64,000 nucleotides of DNA from Afipia sp. GAS231 (GCF_900103365.1 NZ_LT629703.1:4650001-4714000); one strand, 5' to 3'; counted from the first letter of the stretch, positions 33,633 through 43,347 are shown. Made by a program: numbers and translations. The notes: a model not told the origin generated them from the sequence alone.

Positions 33633-35543
33633 ATGAACATCCACGACAAGAGCCGGTATCACGAGGTGCATGCCCGCTCGCTCAGTGACCCCGAGGGGTT
33701 TTGGGCCGAGGCGGCGCGCGAGATCGACTGGATCGAACCGCCCAAAAAGATTTTCGATGCGTCGATGGGCGCTTATGGCCGCTGGTTCGCCGGCGGCGTG
33801 GTCAATACCTGTTACAACGCGCTCGACCGCCATGTCGCCGATGGGCGCGGCGATCAGGTCGCGCTGATCCACGATTCACCGCTCGCCAAGTCAATCTCGA
33901 CATTCACCTATGCCGAGATGCTGCGCGAAGTGCAGGCGCTCGCCGCCGTGATGCAGGATTTCGGCGTCGCCAAGGGCGATCGCGTCATTCTTTATATGCC
34001 GATGGTGGCGGAGGCCGTAGTCGCGATGCTGGCCTGCGCCCGGATCGGCGCTGTTCATTCGGTGGTGTTCGGCGGCTTTGCCGCCAAGGAACTGGCGACG
34101 CGGATCGAGGATGCCAAACCGAAACTGATTTTCTCGGCGAGCTGCGGGCTCGAGCCAGGCCGCATCGTGCAATACAAGCCGCTGCTCGACGAGGCGATCC
34201 GGCTTTCCAGCGTCAAGCCTGCGACCTGCATCATTCTGCAGCGCCCGCAACATGGTTGCGACCTCACCGCCGGCCGCGATCACGACTGGGCGTCGTTGCG
34301 CCGCGCGGCGCTCGATGCCGGCAAGAAAGCCCCTTGCGTGCCCGTGCTCGCGACCGACCCGCTCTACATTCTCTATACGTCGGGCACCACCGGAATCCCC
34401 AAGGGCGTGGTGCGCGACAATGGCGGGCACCTGGTCGCGCTGAAATGGTCGATGTTCAATCTCTACGGCGTCAAGCCCGGCGAGGTCTGGTGGTGCGGCT
34501 CCGACATCGGCTGGGTGGTCGGCCACAGCTACATCGTCTATGGCCCGCTGCTGCATGGTGCGACCTCGATCATGTATGAGGGCAAGCCCATCGGCACGCC
34601 GGATGCCGGCGCATTCTGGCGCGTGATCTCGGAACACAAAGCGGTGGCGTTCTTCACCGCGCCGACGGCGTTCCGCGCCATTCGCAAGGAGGACCCCGAA
34701 GGCACCTTCATCCGCAAATACGACCTGTCGAAATTCCGCACACTGTTTCTGGCTGGCGAGCGGGCCGATCCGCCGACGGTGGAATGGGCGGAACAGCAGT
34801 TGAAGGTGCCGGTCATCGATCATTGGTGGCAGACTGAAACCGGCTGGTGCATCGCCGGCAATCCGGTGGGGCTCGGCATGCTGCCGGTCAAGCATGGCTC
34901 GCCGACGGTGCCGATGCCGGGCTATCAGGTCGATGTGGTCGACGAGGCCGCCCGACCCGTACCCGCGGGCACCATGGGCTCGATCGTGATCAAATTGCCG
35001 ATGCCGCCGGCCTGCCTGCCGACGCTATGGGAACAGGATGCACGCTTCAGGGAGGCGTATCTCACCGAATTCCCCGGCTACTACAAAACCTCGGACGCCG
35101 GCTACAAGGACGAGGACGGCTACGTCTTCGTGATGGGCCGCACCGACGACATCATCAACGTCGCCGGCCACCGGCTCTCGACCGGCGGTATGGAGGAAAT
35201 TCTCGCCTCCCATCCCGATGTCGCCGAATGCGCGGTGCTCGGCATCAAGGACCCGATCAAGGGCGAGGTGCCCTGCGGCTTCCTGGTGCTGAAGGCCGGC
35301 GTCAGCCGCCAGCCTGCGGATGTCGAGAAAGACGTGGTGGCGCTGGTGCGCGAAAAGCTCGGGCCAGTCGCGGCCTTCAAGCTCGCGATCACCGTCGCCC
35401 GGCTGCCGAAAACCCGCTCGGGCAAAATCCTGCGCGGGACCATCAAGAAGATCGCCGACGGCGACACCTGGTCGATGCCGGCGACGATCGAGGACCCCAG
35501 GGTGCTCGACGAAATCGGCGACGCGCTGAAGGGCAGGGTGTAG
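33633..35543 (+). CDS. prpE: Propionyl-CoA synthetase PrpE
   Basis: Activates propionate (or acetate) to the CoA ester through an acyl-adenylate. The 636-residue length is typical of the ACS subfamily. Visible are N-terminal ACS_N residues FWAEAAREIDWIEPP, the P-loop-like YTSGTTGIPKGVV, the ADP-forming WWQTETGW motif with VIDHWWQ, the hinge GRTDDIINVAGHRLSTG, and the catalytic, acetylation-regulated lysine in KTRSGKILRG. The RDNGGH stretch after the P-loop is characteristic of propionyl-CoA synthetases rather than Acs. Flanked by family B repeats, it is probably monocistronic. Confidence 0.95.
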   Translation: MNIHDKSRYHEVHARSLSDPEGFWAEAAREIDWIEPPKKIFDASMGAYGRWFAGGVVNTCYNALDRHVADGRGDQVALIHDSPLAKSISTFTYAEMLREVQALAAVMQDFGVAKGDRVILYMPMVAEAVVAMLACARIGAVHSVVFGGFAAKELATRIEDAKPKLIFSASCGLEPGRIVQYKPLLDEAIRLSSVKPATCIILQRPQHGCDLTAGRDHDWASLRRAALDAGKKAPCVPVLATDPLYILYTSGTTGIPKGVVRDNGGHLVALKWSMFNLYGVKPGEVWWCGSDIGWVVGHSYIVYGPLLHGATSIMYEGKPIGTPDAGAFWRVISEHKAVAFFTAPTAFRAIRKEDPEGTFIRKYDLSKFRTLFLAGERADPPTVEWAEQQLKVPVIDHWWQTETGWCIAGNPVGLGMLPVKHGSPTVPMPGYQVDVVDEAARPVPAGTMGSIVIKLPMPPACLPTLWEQDARFREAYLTEFPGYYKTSDAGYKDEDGYVFVMGRTDDIINVAGHRLSTGGMEEILASHPDVAECAVLGIKDPIKGEVPCGFLVLKAGVSRQPADVEKDVVALVREKLGPVAAFKLAITVARLPKTRSGKILRGTIKKIADGDTWSMPATIEDPRVLDEIGDALKGRV

Positions 35544-35559
35544 GGTTCCCTACGAGGCA

Positions 35560-35678
35560 CGTCATGCCCGGGCAGTAGCGCGAAGCGCGTCTTCGCGCTA
35601 GATGACCCGGGCATCCAGCATCTTCAATGCAAGATGCCATCTTTTTGATGGATTGCCGGGTCAAGCCCGGCAATGACG
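35560..35678. repeat. Family B repeat with an inserted hairpin module
   Basis: GTCATGCCCGGG continues into CAGTAGCGCGAAGCGCGTCTTCGCGCTAGATGACCCGGGCATCC, i.e. a small hairpin (AGCGCGAAG...CTTCGCGCT) inserted in the left arm; the right arm is GCCGGGTCAAGCCCGGCAATGACG. The same inserted module occurs at 40150-40204 and 61742-61853. Confidence 0.8.
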
Positions 35679-35708
35679 AACAGATCGCAATAACGCTGGA
35701 ATTCAGAT

Positions 35709-35978
35709 ATGCGGCGCAAGACCACGCTACTCATTGCCCTGCTGCTCGCGGCGCCCTTGCTCGGCGGCTGCCTGGAGCGCGGCCAGCCCACCATGGTCGA
35801 TTCCACCCGCGACGACGACGCGTTCTGTCAGGCCAACGGTACCGTCAAGGTCGGCTCGCCCGAATACATCGCCTGCCGCAAGGACCGCGACGTCCAGCAG
35901 GCCAACGCCAACGCCCGCACCGACCGCCGCCAGCGCAATCTCGGCGAATACATGCTGAACAACCCGACCCGGCCCTGA
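35709..35978 (+). CDS. Small lipoprotein of unknown function (89 aa)
   Basis: A type II signal peptide with lipobox LLGGC (Cys21) predicts a lipid-anchored periplasmic protein. The mature 69 residues are polar with two cysteines (FCQANG and IACRKDRDV) that may pair. I do not recognise a domain. The gene begins after a family B repeat, and a DUF6494 gene follows 15 bases beyond its stop, likely in one operon. Confidence 0.8.
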   Translation: MRRKTTLLIALLLAAPLLGGCLERGQPTMVDSTRDDDAFCQANGTVKVGSPEYIACRKDRDVQQANANARTDRRQRNLGEYMLNNPTRP

Positions 35979-35993
35979 GCCAAGGAGACGGTC

Positions 35994-36200
35994 ATGAACG
36001 AGGATGTTTTCAACACCAGCCTGCGCGGATTTCTCAAGAAGGTCGGCATTACCTCGCAGCGCGAGATCGAGAAGGCCGTCCGCGACGCCGTCGCCAGCGG
36101 CCGCATCAAGGGTAACGAGAACCTGCCAGCCAGGGTCGTGCTCACGGTCGGCGGCGTCAGCCTCAGCCACGAGATCACCGGCGAGATCGAACTGGGTTAG
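35994..36200 (+). CDS. DUF6494 family protein (68 aa)
   Basis: A small soluble protein matching DUF6494 by MNEDVFNTSLRGFLKKVGITSQREIEKAV at the start and LTVGGVSLSHEITGEIEL at the end. Function is unknown; it is conserved in alphaproteobacteria. AAGGAGA precedes the ATG. It is close to the lipoprotein gene upstream and followed 51 bases later by the PhnA-like gene. Confidence 0.85.
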   Translation: MNEDVFNTSLRGFLKKVGITSQREIEKAVRDAVASGRIKGNENLPARVVLTVGGVSLSHEITGEIELG

Positions 36201-36251
36201 GCCTCGGCGCCTTTCCCATCAGTCAATGCGCGCCAGCGCGGAAAGCACGAC

Positions 36252-36470
36252 ATGGACATCAAGGTCAGGGATTCCAACGGCGCGCAGCTCGCCGAGGGCG
36301 ATACCGTCACGCTGATCAAGGACCTGAAGCTGAAAGGCTCTTCCACCGTGCTGAAGCGTGGCACCGTGATCAAGAACATCCGCCTCACCGACAACGAGGA
36401 CGAGATCGAAGGCCGCACCGACAAGGTCAAGGGCCTGGTGCTGCGCACGGAGTTTTTGAAGAAGGTGTGA
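36252..36470 (+). CDS. PhnA/YjdM-like C-terminal domain protein (72 aa)
   Basis: A 72-residue beta-rich protein equivalent to the C-terminal domain of YjdM/PhnA: VRDSNGAQLAEGDTVTLIKDLKLKGSSTVLKRGT, then IEGRTDKVKGLVLRTEFLKK. The N-terminal zinc ribbon of full-length PhnA is absent, so any zinc binding is lost. The historical phosphonate link of this family is doubtful. Alphaproteobacterial versions are often this short. Confidence 0.87.
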   Translation: MDIKVRDSNGAQLAEGDTVTLIKDLKLKGSSTVLKRGTVIKNIRLTDNEDEIEGRTDKVKGLVLRTEFLKKV

Positions 36471-36487
36471 GAGGCGGAATACACCGC

Positions 36488-36577
36488 CGTCATGGCCGGG
36501 CTTGTCCCGGCCATCCACGTCTTTCAAGCCGCAATACGCTTAAGACGTGGATGCCCGGGACAAGCCCGGGCATGACG
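36488..36577. repeat. Palindromic intergenic repeat, family B
   Basis: CGTCATGGCCGGGCTTGTCC and GGGACAAGCCCGGGCATGACG, inner CCACGTCTTTC/TTAAGACGTGG, lying between converging genes. Confidence 0.88.
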
Positions 36578-36662
36578 AGAAAGTGGAGCGTGCAACTCCC
36601 CAAACAAAAACGCGGCAGGTTGCCCCACCGCGTTTCGAAATCTCTCCGACCGACGAAGACGC

Positions 36663-37358
36663 CTATTCCTCGTCGTCCTGCTTCTTGCCGCCGATCGTCT
36701 TCAGCTTGGCGAACACCGCGTCGACGTTGAGGTCGTCGCGCTGCTTTTCGGTCGGCTCGAATTCCGGCTCCTTGCGGGTGGTCTCGGAGGCCGGCAGCAG
36801 GGTCGCGCCACCATAGGCAGCAGGCACCGGCTTTTCCTTGGCGGCGCGCTGCACCTCGAAATCGAGCTCGATCTGTGAGCACAGGCCCAAGGTCACCGGG
36901 TCCATCGGGGTCAAGGTCGAGGCATTCCAGTGGGTGCGGTCGCGGACTGAGGCGATCGTGGTCTTGGTGGTGCCGACCAGGCGCATGATCTGCGCATCCT
37001 TCAGCTCGGGATGGCTGCGGACCAGCCACAGGATCGCGCTCGGCCGCTCGTGGCGGCGCGACACCGGGGTGTAGCGCGGGCCCTTCTTCTTGGCCGCCGG
37101 CGGCAGGGTAACCTTGCTCTCGCCGAGCTTGAGCCGGTAATCCGGGTCCTTTTCGCCCCGTTCGATCTCATCCCGGGTCAATTGACCCGTTGAAATCGGG
37201 TCCATGCCCTTGATGCCCTGGGCGGCGTCGCCGTCGGCGATGGCGCGGACCTCCAAGGGGTGCATTTTGGTGAAATCGGCCACCTGGTCGAAGGTCAGGG
37301 CGGTATTATCAACCAGCCAGACGGCCGTCGCCTTTGGCATCAGCGGTGCATTGCTCAT
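36663..37358 (-). CDS. trcR: Cell cycle transcriptional regulator TrcR (DUF1013)
   Basis: A 231-residue DNA-associated protein of the alphaproteobacteria-specific DUF1013 family. The N-terminus PLMPKATAVWLVDNTALTFDQVADFTKMHPLEVRAIADG and the helix-turn-helix-like block HPELKDAQIMRLVGTTKTTIASVRDRTHW identify it. TrcR homologues associate with RNA polymerase and act in cell-cycle gene control. AAGGAGA lies upstream of ATG 37358. The C-terminal 30 residues are acidic and lysine-rich (KKQDDEE). It is divergent from ispH. Confidence 0.9.
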   Translation of the reverse strand: MSNAPLMPKATAVWLVDNTALTFDQVADFTKMHPLEVRAIADGDAAQGIKGMDPISTGQLTRDEIERGEKDPDYRLKLGESKVTLPPAAKKKGPRYTPVSRRHERPSAILWLVRSHPELKDAQIMRLVGTTKTTIASVRDRTHWNASTLTPMDPVTLGLCSQIELDFEVQRAAKEKPVPAAYGGATLLPASETTRKEPEFEPTEKQRDDLNVDAVFAKLKTIGGKKQDDEE

Positions 37359-37578
37359 GGCAAATCTCCTTTGTGCCTCGCCCACCTCTTTTTGGGGAGG
37401 CGAAGTCTGCGGTCATCGGTGATGACGGGAATTCGGGGTCTATATACGCCTTCAGGGGGTATTGGCGCAATGGTCTGCTAAAGTGCCTTGACAGAGCCCA
37501 AAAGCAGTCCCAAGTCCTTATACGAATTGACCGTTCCCCGCCCGCCGGCGAGGGGTGATTCGGTCCCGGATAGCCCCT

Positions 37579-38541
37579 ATGTCAGCCAAACCAGACCTCA
37601 AAATCGTGCTTTGTTCCCCCCGCGGCTTCTGCGCCGGGGTGGTGCGGGCCATCGACACCGTGGAACGGGCGCTGACGATCTACGGCGCCCCGGTCTATGT
37701 CCGTCACGAGATCGTGCACAACCGCTATGTCGTCGACAGCCTGAAGACCAAGGGCGCGATTTTCGTCGAGGAACTGGCCGAGATCCCCGATAACACCAAC
37801 GCGCCGGTGGTGTTCTCCGCCCACGGAGTTCCGAAGTCGGTGCCGGCGGACGCCCGTGCCCGCAATTTCTTCTCGCTGGATGCGACCTGCCCGCTGGTCA
37901 CGAAAGTGCACCGCGAGGCTGCGATCCATTTCAAGCGCGGCCGCGAAATCCTGCTGATCGGGCATTCGCACCATCCGGAAGTGGTCGGCACGCTCGGCCA
38001 GTTGCCGCAGGGCGCGGTGACGCTGATCGAGACCGCCGACGATGCCAAGACCTTCACGCCAAAAGATCCGAACAACCTCGCTTTCGTGACCCAGACGACG
38101 CTGTCGATCGACGACACCGCCGAAATCGTCGCGATGCTGAAGGAGCGTTTTCCGAACATCTCCGGCCCGCACAAGGAAGACATCTGCTACGCCACCACCA
38201 ACCGCCAGCTCGCGGTGAAGAAGGTGGCGCCGGTGGTTGACGCCCTGATCGTGGTCGGCGCGCCGAACTCGTCGAACTCGCAGCGCTTACGCGAAGTCGC
38301 CGAGCGCGAGGGCTGTCCGGTCTCGGTATTGGCGCAGCGCGCCGCCGATCTCGACTGGAAAATGTTCGAAGGCATCAAGAGCCTCGGCATCACCGCAGGC
38401 GCTTCCGCGCCGGAAGTGATCGTCGAGGAAATCATGGGCGCCTTCGCCGAGCGCTATGAACTGCATGTGGAGACGGTCTCGGCCGCGGAAGAGAACGAAT
38501 TCTTCCCGCTGCCGCGTTCGCTGCGGCCCGACGCCGCCTAA
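37579..38541 (+). CDS. ispH: 4-hydroxy-3-methylbut-2-enyl diphosphate reductase IspH
   Basis: Catalyses the last step of the MEP isoprenoid pathway, making IPP and DMAPP. The three cluster cysteines are visible in [11 protein letters not shown] (C18), [11 protein letters not shown] and [10 protein letters not shown], with catalytic or substrate residues in [11 protein letters not shown] and [13 protein letters not shown]. The protein has 320 residues from ATG 37579; a GTG at 37555 is also in frame but would add eight unusual residues. The C-terminal RSLRPDAA is short. thrB follows after ten bases, with rnhA overlapping it, giving a three-gene operon. Confidence 0.96.
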   Translation: MSAKPDLKIVLCSPRGFCAGVVRAIDTVERALTIYGAPVYVRHEIVHNRYVVDSLKTKGAIFVEELAEIPDNTNAPVVFSAHGVPKSVPADARARNFFSLDATCPLVTKVHREAAIHFKRGREILLIGHSHHPEVVGTLGQLPQGAVTLIETADDAKTFTPKDPNNLAFVTQTTLSIDDTAEIVAMLKERFPNISGPHKEDICYATTNRQLAVKKVAPVVDALIVVGAPNSSNSQRLREVAEREGCPVSVLAQRAADLDWKMFEGIKSLGITAGASAPEVIVEEIMGAFAERYELHVETVSAAEENEFFPLPRSLRPDAA

Positions 38542-38551
38542 GGTTTTTCAC

Positions 38552-39532
38552 ATGGCGGTTTACACGGACGTTGCCGCCGAAGACCTCGCGGAATTCCTCA
38601 AAGGCTACGACATCGGCGAGTTGCTCTCCTACAAGGGCATCGCCGAGGGCGTCGAGAATTCCAACTTCCTGCTGCACACCAGCAAGGGCGCCTACATCCT
38701 CACGCTCTACGAAAAGCGCGTGGCGGTGGGCGACCTGCCGTATTTCCTCTCCTTGATGGCGCATCTCGCCGAGCGCGGGGTGCGCTGTCCGCAGCCGGCG
38801 AAGAACCGCAAGGGCGAGGTCTACAGCGAACTCGCCGAACGGCCCGCGGCGATCATCAATTTTCTCGAAGGCGTATGGCCGCGGCGGCCGAACGCGGCGC
38901 ATTGCACCGGCGTCGGCGAGGGGCTCGCCAAAATGCATCTGGCAGGACGCGACTTTCCGCTGTTCCGGAAAAACCCGCTGTCGGTCGCAGGCTGGCGGCC
39001 GCTGTTCGATCTTGCCGCCCCGCGCGCCGACAGCGTTCAGCCGGGTCTGCGCGATTTCATCGCCCGCGAACTCGATCATCTCGAAACATGCTGGCCTGCG
39101 GACCTGCCGGTCGGCGTCATCCATGCCGACCTGTTTCCCGACAACGTGTTCTTCCTCGGCGACAAATTGTCGGGGCTGATCGACTTTCCGTTTTCCTGCA
39201 ACGACATCCTCGCCTTCGATGTGGCGATCTGCCTGAATGCTTGGTGTTTCGAGCCGGATCATTCCTTCAACGTCACCAAGGCGCGGGCGTTGCTCAACGC
39301 CTATGGCCGCGAGCGGCAATTGTCCGTGGCCGAGCAGGAAGCGCTGCCGCTGCTGGCGCGCGGCGCGGCGATGCGGTTTCTGCTGACGCGTCTGGTCGAC
39401 TTCCTCAACGTGCCAACAGGTGCGCTGGTGAAGCCAAAGGACCCGCTGGAATATGTCCGCAGCCTGCGCTTCCACCAGAGCGTCGAGAGCGTGCGCGATT
39501 ACGGCGTGACGCAGCCGGGATGCGCCGCTTGA
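38552..39532 (+). CDS. thrB: Homoserine kinase ThrB (APH-type, ThrB2)
   Basis: Phosphorylates homoserine for threonine synthesis. This 326-residue protein is the aminoglycoside-phosphotransferase-like form, with the catalytic loop [14 protein letters not shown] and metal-binding [28 protein letters not shown] is the nucleotide-binding N-lobe. The type is usual in alphaproteobacteria. The stop codon lies 13 bases inside the rnhA frame, so the two overlap. Confidence 0.94.
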   Translation: MAVYTDVAAEDLAEFLKGYDIGELLSYKGIAEGVENSNFLLHTSKGAYILTLYEKRVAVGDLPYFLSLMAHLAERGVRCPQPAKNRKGEVYSELAERPAAIINFLEGVWPRRPNAAHCTGVGEGLAKMHLAGRDFPLFRKNPLSVAGWRPLFDLAAPRADSVQPGLRDFIARELDHLETCWPADLPVGVIHADLFPDNVFFLGDKLSGLIDFPFSCNDILAFDVAICLNAWCFEPDHSFNVTKARALLNAYGRERQLSVAEQEALPLLARGAAMRFLLTRLVDFLNVPTGALVKPKDPLEYVRSLRFHQSVESVRDYGVTQPGCAA

Positions 39533-39978
39533 GCGAATTGCCTCATGTCACTGTCTTCACCGACGGCGCTTGCTCGGGCAATCCCGGGCCGGGCGGCTGG
39601 GGCGCGATCCTGAAATTCGGCGACACCGAAAAGGAATTGAAGGGCGGCGAGGCGCACACCACCAACAACCGCATGGAGTTGATGGCCGCGATCTCGGCGC
39701 TGGAGGCGCTGAAGAAGCCCTGCGTCGTCGACCTCACCACCGACAGCCAGTATGTCCGCCAGGGCATTACCGGCTGGATCCACGGCTGGAAACGAAACGG
39801 CTGGCGCACGGCCGACAAGAAGCCGGTCAAGAACGTCGACCTGTGGCAGCGCCTCGACGCCGCGCTAAAACCGCATCAGGTCAACTGGCACTGGATCAAG
39901 GGCCATGCCGGCCACGACGAAAACGAGCGCGCCGACCAGCTGGCGCGCGAGGGCGTGGCGATGGCGAGGTTGAAGTAG
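39520..39978 (+). CDS. rnhA: Ribonuclease HI
   Basis: Cleaves RNA in RNA-DNA hybrids, removing primers and R-loops. The four catalytic acidic residues are in [37 protein letters not shown] and [11 protein letters not shown]. The 152-residue length is normal. ATG 39520 overlaps thrB by 13 bases; an in-frame TTG at 39529 overlaps its stop (TTGA) and would still keep the catalytic core. Confidence 0.96.
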   Translation: MRRLSELPHVTVFTDGACSGNPGPGGWGAILKFGDTEKELKGGEAHTTNNRMELMAAISALEALKKPCVVDLTTDSQYVRQGITGWIHGWKRNGWRTADKKPVKNVDLWQRLDAALKPHQVNWHWIKGHAGHDENERADQLAREGVAMARLK

Positions 39979-40006
39979 GCGGATACAGTCGTGCGCGACC
40001 ACAGCT

Positions 40007-40127
40007 GTCATCGCCCGGCTTGACCGGGCGACCCAGTACGCCGCGGCCTCTCGATTGATTACTGACGCCTCTGGAATACTGGATCGCCCGCCCCAGTGCG
40101 CAATTGCGCACAAGGCGGGCGATGACA
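40007..40127. repeat. Composite palindromic repeat with GTGCGCAATTGCGCAC module
   Basis: GTCATCGCCCGGCTTGACCGGGCGA and TCGCCCGCC...GGCGGGCGATGAC are the arms. The palindrome GTGCGCAATTGCGCAC (40096-40111) is the same module seen at 11713-11728 in a different repeat family. Confidence 0.75.
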
Positions 40128-40149
40128 GTCTTTGCTTGTTGAGACTCAA

Positions 40150-40204
40150 AAACGTGGATGCCCGGGACACCTAGCGCGAAGACGCGCTTCTGCCCGGGCA
40201 CGAC
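40150..40204. repeat. Partial family B repeat
   Basis: Only one arm of family B is present: ACGTGGATGCCCGGGACACC, followed by the AGCGCGAAG...CGCTT hairpin module and CCCGGGCACGACG. It looks like a truncated or recombined copy. Confidence 0.7.
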
Positions 40205-40218
40205 GGCATTTGAATTCG

Positions 40219-40316
40219 GTCATTGCGGGGCGATGCGTTAGCATCGAACCCGGAAGTTCGAGATTCCCCGGGAGTGCAATTGCACCCCTGAGGTTCGCTT
40301 CGCGCCCCGGAATGAC
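40219..40316. repeat. Family A repeat with embedded GTGCAATTGCAC module
   Basis: GTCATTGCGGGGCGATGCG and CGCGCCCCGGAATGAC are the ends; in the middle, in place of the usual second half of the core hairpin, is GGGAGTGCAATTGCACCCCTGAGG, a short perfect palindrome. This is another apparently swapped-in module. Confidence 0.78.
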
Positions 40317-40324
40317 GAAAAAAC

Positions 40325-40810
40325 TCAGAGCTGACCCAACAGCGTATCGCCGCCGGAGACTTCGACCTTGCCGGGGGCCGGCTCCTTGTTGAGCTTCTTG
40401 ACCACGCCGTCTTCCACCAGCATCGAGTAGCGGTGGGAGCGGATGCCGAGGCCGTTGCCGGAGGCGTCGAGCTCCATGCCGATCGCCTTGGTGAAGTCGG
40501 CATTGCCGTCGGCGAGGAACACGGCTTCATCGCGCTGGTCGGTGTCGCGCTTCCAGGCGTTCATGACGAAGGCGTCGTTGACGGAGATGATTGCGATGGT
40601 GTTCACGCCCTTGTCCTTGATGGCGTAGGCGTTCAGGAAAATGCTGGGCAGGTGCATCTTGTGGCAGGTGCCGGTGTAGGCGCCGGGCACCGCGAACAGC
40701 GCCACCTTCTTGCCCTTGAAAATATCGTCGGTGGTTTTGACCTGCGGGCCTTCCGCCGTCATCACACGAAACTTGGCTTCCGGCAGCTTGTCGCCAACAC
40801 TGATGGTCAT
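40325..40810 (-). CDS. Peroxiredoxin (Prx5/AhpC-TSA type)
   Basis: A 161-residue thiol peroxidase that reduces hydroperoxides, probably with glutaredoxin or thioredoxin as donor. The peroxidatic Cys49 is in VPGAYTGTCHKMHLP, and IAIISVNDAFVMNAWKR is the typical Prx5 follow-on. TLLGQL at the C-terminus matches the group. No resolving cysteine in the Prx5 C-terminal position is visible, so a 1-Cys mechanism is likely. ATG 40810 is preceded by AAGGAGAA. Confidence 0.92.
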   Translation of the reverse strand: MTISVGDKLPEAKFRVMTAEGPQVKTTDDIFKGKKVALFAVPGAYTGTCHKMHLPSIFLNAYAIKDKGVNTIAIISVNDAFVMNAWKRDTDQRDEAVFLADGNADFTKAIGMELDASGNGLGIRSHRYSMLVEDGVVKKLNKEPAPGKVEVSGGDTLLGQL

Positions 40811-40918
40811 CGTCAATTCTCCTTGAATGTGCGGGTGTTTCTTAGACCGGGCAGTCGGCTGGCACAATATTGAGCGGAGCGGAAACGGCAACGGTTGCGC
40901 CCGTTCACGCTTCCGTCA

Positions 40919-41470
40919 TCAGGGAGAAAAACCTCCCTCGTCCAGGAAGGCTTGCTCGTCCGGGGTGGTCGCACGGCCGAGGATGCCGTTGCGATGCGGG
41001 AAACGTCCGAAGCGGCGGATGATCTCGGCATGGTGCTCCGCCCACTTCGCGCTGTCGGCCAGGCCCGCTTGCCGCGACAACTCGATGCAGCGGATCTGGT
41101 CGGCCAGCTCTTCCGAATGCATGAAGGGCAGATAGAGGAATTCGCGCAAGCCCGGATCGATCCGCGCATCGACGCCGCGGTCGATGGCGCGCCGCGCCAC
41201 ATCGCGCGCCAGCGCATCGCTGGCATAGGTCTCAGCACGGCCGCGGAAAATGTTGCGGGGAAACTGGTCGAGCACGAGGACGAGCGCCAGCGCACCGTCA
41301 TCGCTCGTTTCCCAGAACGCCAGTTCGCCGGCCACGGCCGCCTGCCACAGGTCCAGATACCGCGCGCGTATGCCAGCATCGAAATCGTCGTCGCGCGTGT
41401 ACCAGCGGTCAGGGCCGGCGTCGCGCCAGAAAGCCAGAATACCGGCCGGCGCGACGTCAGTCTCGGTCAT
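40919..41470 (-). CDS. DUF924 family protein
   Basis: A 183-residue soluble protein recognised by ILAFWRDAGPDRWYTRDDDFDAGIRARY, LVLVLDQFPRNIFRG and FLYLPFMHSEELADQ. It has a TPR-like helical fold; the function is unknown. ATG 41470 opens with family-like spacing. It lies 22 bases downstream of the fadD-like gene on the same strand, so the two are probably cotranscribed. Confidence 0.92.
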   Translation of the reverse strand: MTETDVAPAGILAFWRDAGPDRWYTRDDDFDAGIRARYLDLWQAAVAGELAFWETSDDGALALVLVLDQFPRNIFRGRAETYASDALARDVARRAIDRGVDARIDPGLREFLYLPFMHSEELADQIRCIELSRQAGLADSAKWAEHHAEIIRRFGRFPHRNGILGRATTPDEQAFLDEGGFSP

Positions 41471-41492
41471 GCCGAGAGGTCCGTATGCATGC

Positions 41493-43175
41493 TCAGGCCG
41501 CGGCCTTCTTCTCGTCGCGCAGTTCGCGGCGCAGGATCTTGCCGACATTGGTCTTGGGCAGGTCGGTCCTGAACTCGATCTGCTTGGGGACCTTGTAGGC
41601 GGTGAGCTGGGTGCCGCAGTACTTGATGATGTCCTCCGGCGTGACGTTCGGGTCCTTCTTGACGATGAAGGCCTTGACCGCCTCGCCTGACCTTGCGTCC
41701 TGGACGCCGATCACGGCGCATTCGAGCACGCCGGGATGGCTTGCGATCACTTCCTCGATCTCATTGGGATAGACGTTGAAGCCGGAGACCAGGATCATGT
41801 CCTTCTTGCGGTCGACGATCTTGGTGTAGCCATTGGCGTCCATGACACCGATGTCGCCGGTGCGGAAATAGCCGTCCGCCGTCATCACGTTCGCGGTTTC
41901 CTCCGGCCGGTTCCAGTAGCCGGCCATCACCTGCGGACCCTTGGCGCAAATTTCGCCGGCCTCGCCGATCGGTAGCTCGTTGCCGTCGTCGTCGCGGATC
42001 GAGAGATCGGTCGACGGCACCGGGAGCCCGATCGTACCCGAGAACGCATCGATGTCGGCGCGGTTGCAGGTCAGCGTCGGCGAGGTCTCGGACAACCCGT
42101 AGCCTTCCGACAGCGCGCAGCCGGTGGTCTTCAGCCATTTCTCGGCCACCGGTTTTTGCGTCGCCATGCCGCCGCCGTTGGATATTTTCAGCTTGGAGAA
42201 ATCGAGCTTGTCGAACCCTGGCGTGTTCAACAGACCATTGTAGAGCGTGTTGACGGCAGGGAAAAAGCTGACCTGGTACTTTCCGAGCTCCTTGACGAAG
42301 CCGGCCATGTCGCGCGGGTTGGGGATCAACAGATTGGTGCCGCCGGTGCGGAGTCCCAGCAGGTAGCACGCGGTCAGCGCGAAGACGTGATAGAGCGGCA
42401 GCGCGCAGACGATGACCATCTGATCGACGATCGGCGGCTTCTTCAGCGCCGGCTGCAGCCACGCGTCGTTCTGCAGCACGTTGGCGAGGATGTTCTTGTG
42501 CAACAGCGTCGCGCCCTTGGAAACGCCGGTGGTGCCGCCGGTATATTGCAGGAAGGCGACATCGTCGCGCGTCAGGCTGGGCTTGCTGAGTTTCATGCCG
42601 CGGCCGGCGGCAAGTGCGTCGTTGAAGCTGACGGCGCCCGGAATGTTGTAGGCCGGCACCATCTTCTTGACCTTGCGCAGCACCAGATTGACGATCACGC
42701 CCTTGAAGCCCAAGAGGTCGCCCATGCTGCCGACGATCACGTGCTTGACCGCGGTCCTGGCCACGACCTGCTGCACGGTGGTGGCGAAGTTCTCCAGCAC
42801 CACGATCGCTTCAGCGCCAGAATCCTTGAGCTGATGTTCGAGCTCGCGCGGGGTGTAGAGCGGGTTGACGTTGACCACCGCATAGCCGGCGCGCAAGACC
42901 GCTGCGGTCGCCACCGGATACTGCAGTACGTTCGGCATCATCAGCGCGACGCGGGCGCCCTTTTGCAGGCCCTTGCTCTGCAGGTAGGCGCCGAATGCGG
43001 CCGACATCTCGTCAAGGTCGCGGTAGCTGATCGACTTGTCCATGCAGATGAAGGCCTTGCGATCGCGGAATTTCGCAAAGCTTTCTTCCAGCAGTTCGAC
43101 CAGCGATGAATACTGGGCGACATCAATCTCGGCGGGCACGCCGGCCGGATATTGCTTGAGCCAGATCCGCTCCAT
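41493..43175 (-). CDS. Long-chain fatty-acid-CoA ligase (FadD-like)
   Basis: A 560-residue adenylate-forming enzyme. YTGGTTGVSKGATLLHKN is the P-loop, YGLSETSPTLTCN the A5 motif, GYFRTGDIGVMDANGYTKIVDRKKDMILVSGFNVYPNEIE the A7-A8 hinge, and KTNVGKILRRELR holds the catalytic lysine. It should activate medium- or long-chain fatty acids for beta-oxidation at the membrane. ATG 43175 follows GAGGGGAA. The frame is open further upstream but without a better start. Confidence 0.94.
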   Translation of the reverse strand: MERIWLKQYPAGVPAEIDVAQYSSLVELLEESFAKFRDRKAFICMDKSISYRDLDEMSAAFGAYLQSKGLQKGARVALMMPNVLQYPVATAAVLRAGYAVVNVNPLYTPRELEHQLKDSGAEAIVVLENFATTVQQVVARTAVKHVIVGSMGDLLGFKGVIVNLVLRKVKKMVPAYNIPGAVSFNDALAAGRGMKLSKPSLTRDDVAFLQYTGGTTGVSKGATLLHKNILANVLQNDAWLQPALKKPPIVDQMVIVCALPLYHVFALTACYLLGLRTGGTNLLIPNPRDMAGFVKELGKYQVSFFPAVNTLYNGLLNTPGFDKLDFSKLKISNGGGMATQKPVAEKWLKTTGCALSEGYGLSETSPTLTCNRADIDAFSGTIGLPVPSTDLSIRDDDGNELPIGEAGEICAKGPQVMAGYWNRPEETANVMTADGYFRTGDIGVMDANGYTKIVDRKKDMILVSGFNVYPNEIEEVIASHPGVLECAVIGVQDARSGEAVKAFIVKKDPNVTPEDIIKYCGTQLTAYKVPKQIEFRTDLPKTNVGKILRRELRDEKKAAA

Positions 43176-43347
43176 GGTATTTCCCCTCTGGTTTTGAGCC
43201 CGATTGATTGGCCGGGACGCTTGTTTTTTTGCAGTATTGTGAATGCCGCCGCCGATGGCAAGCGGCTGTGCGCTATCGACGCATTGGCTGATCTGAATCA
43301 GCGCGCCTGCGCGGGGCAAAACCGCTTATTTGCTCGGCAAAAGCCCG

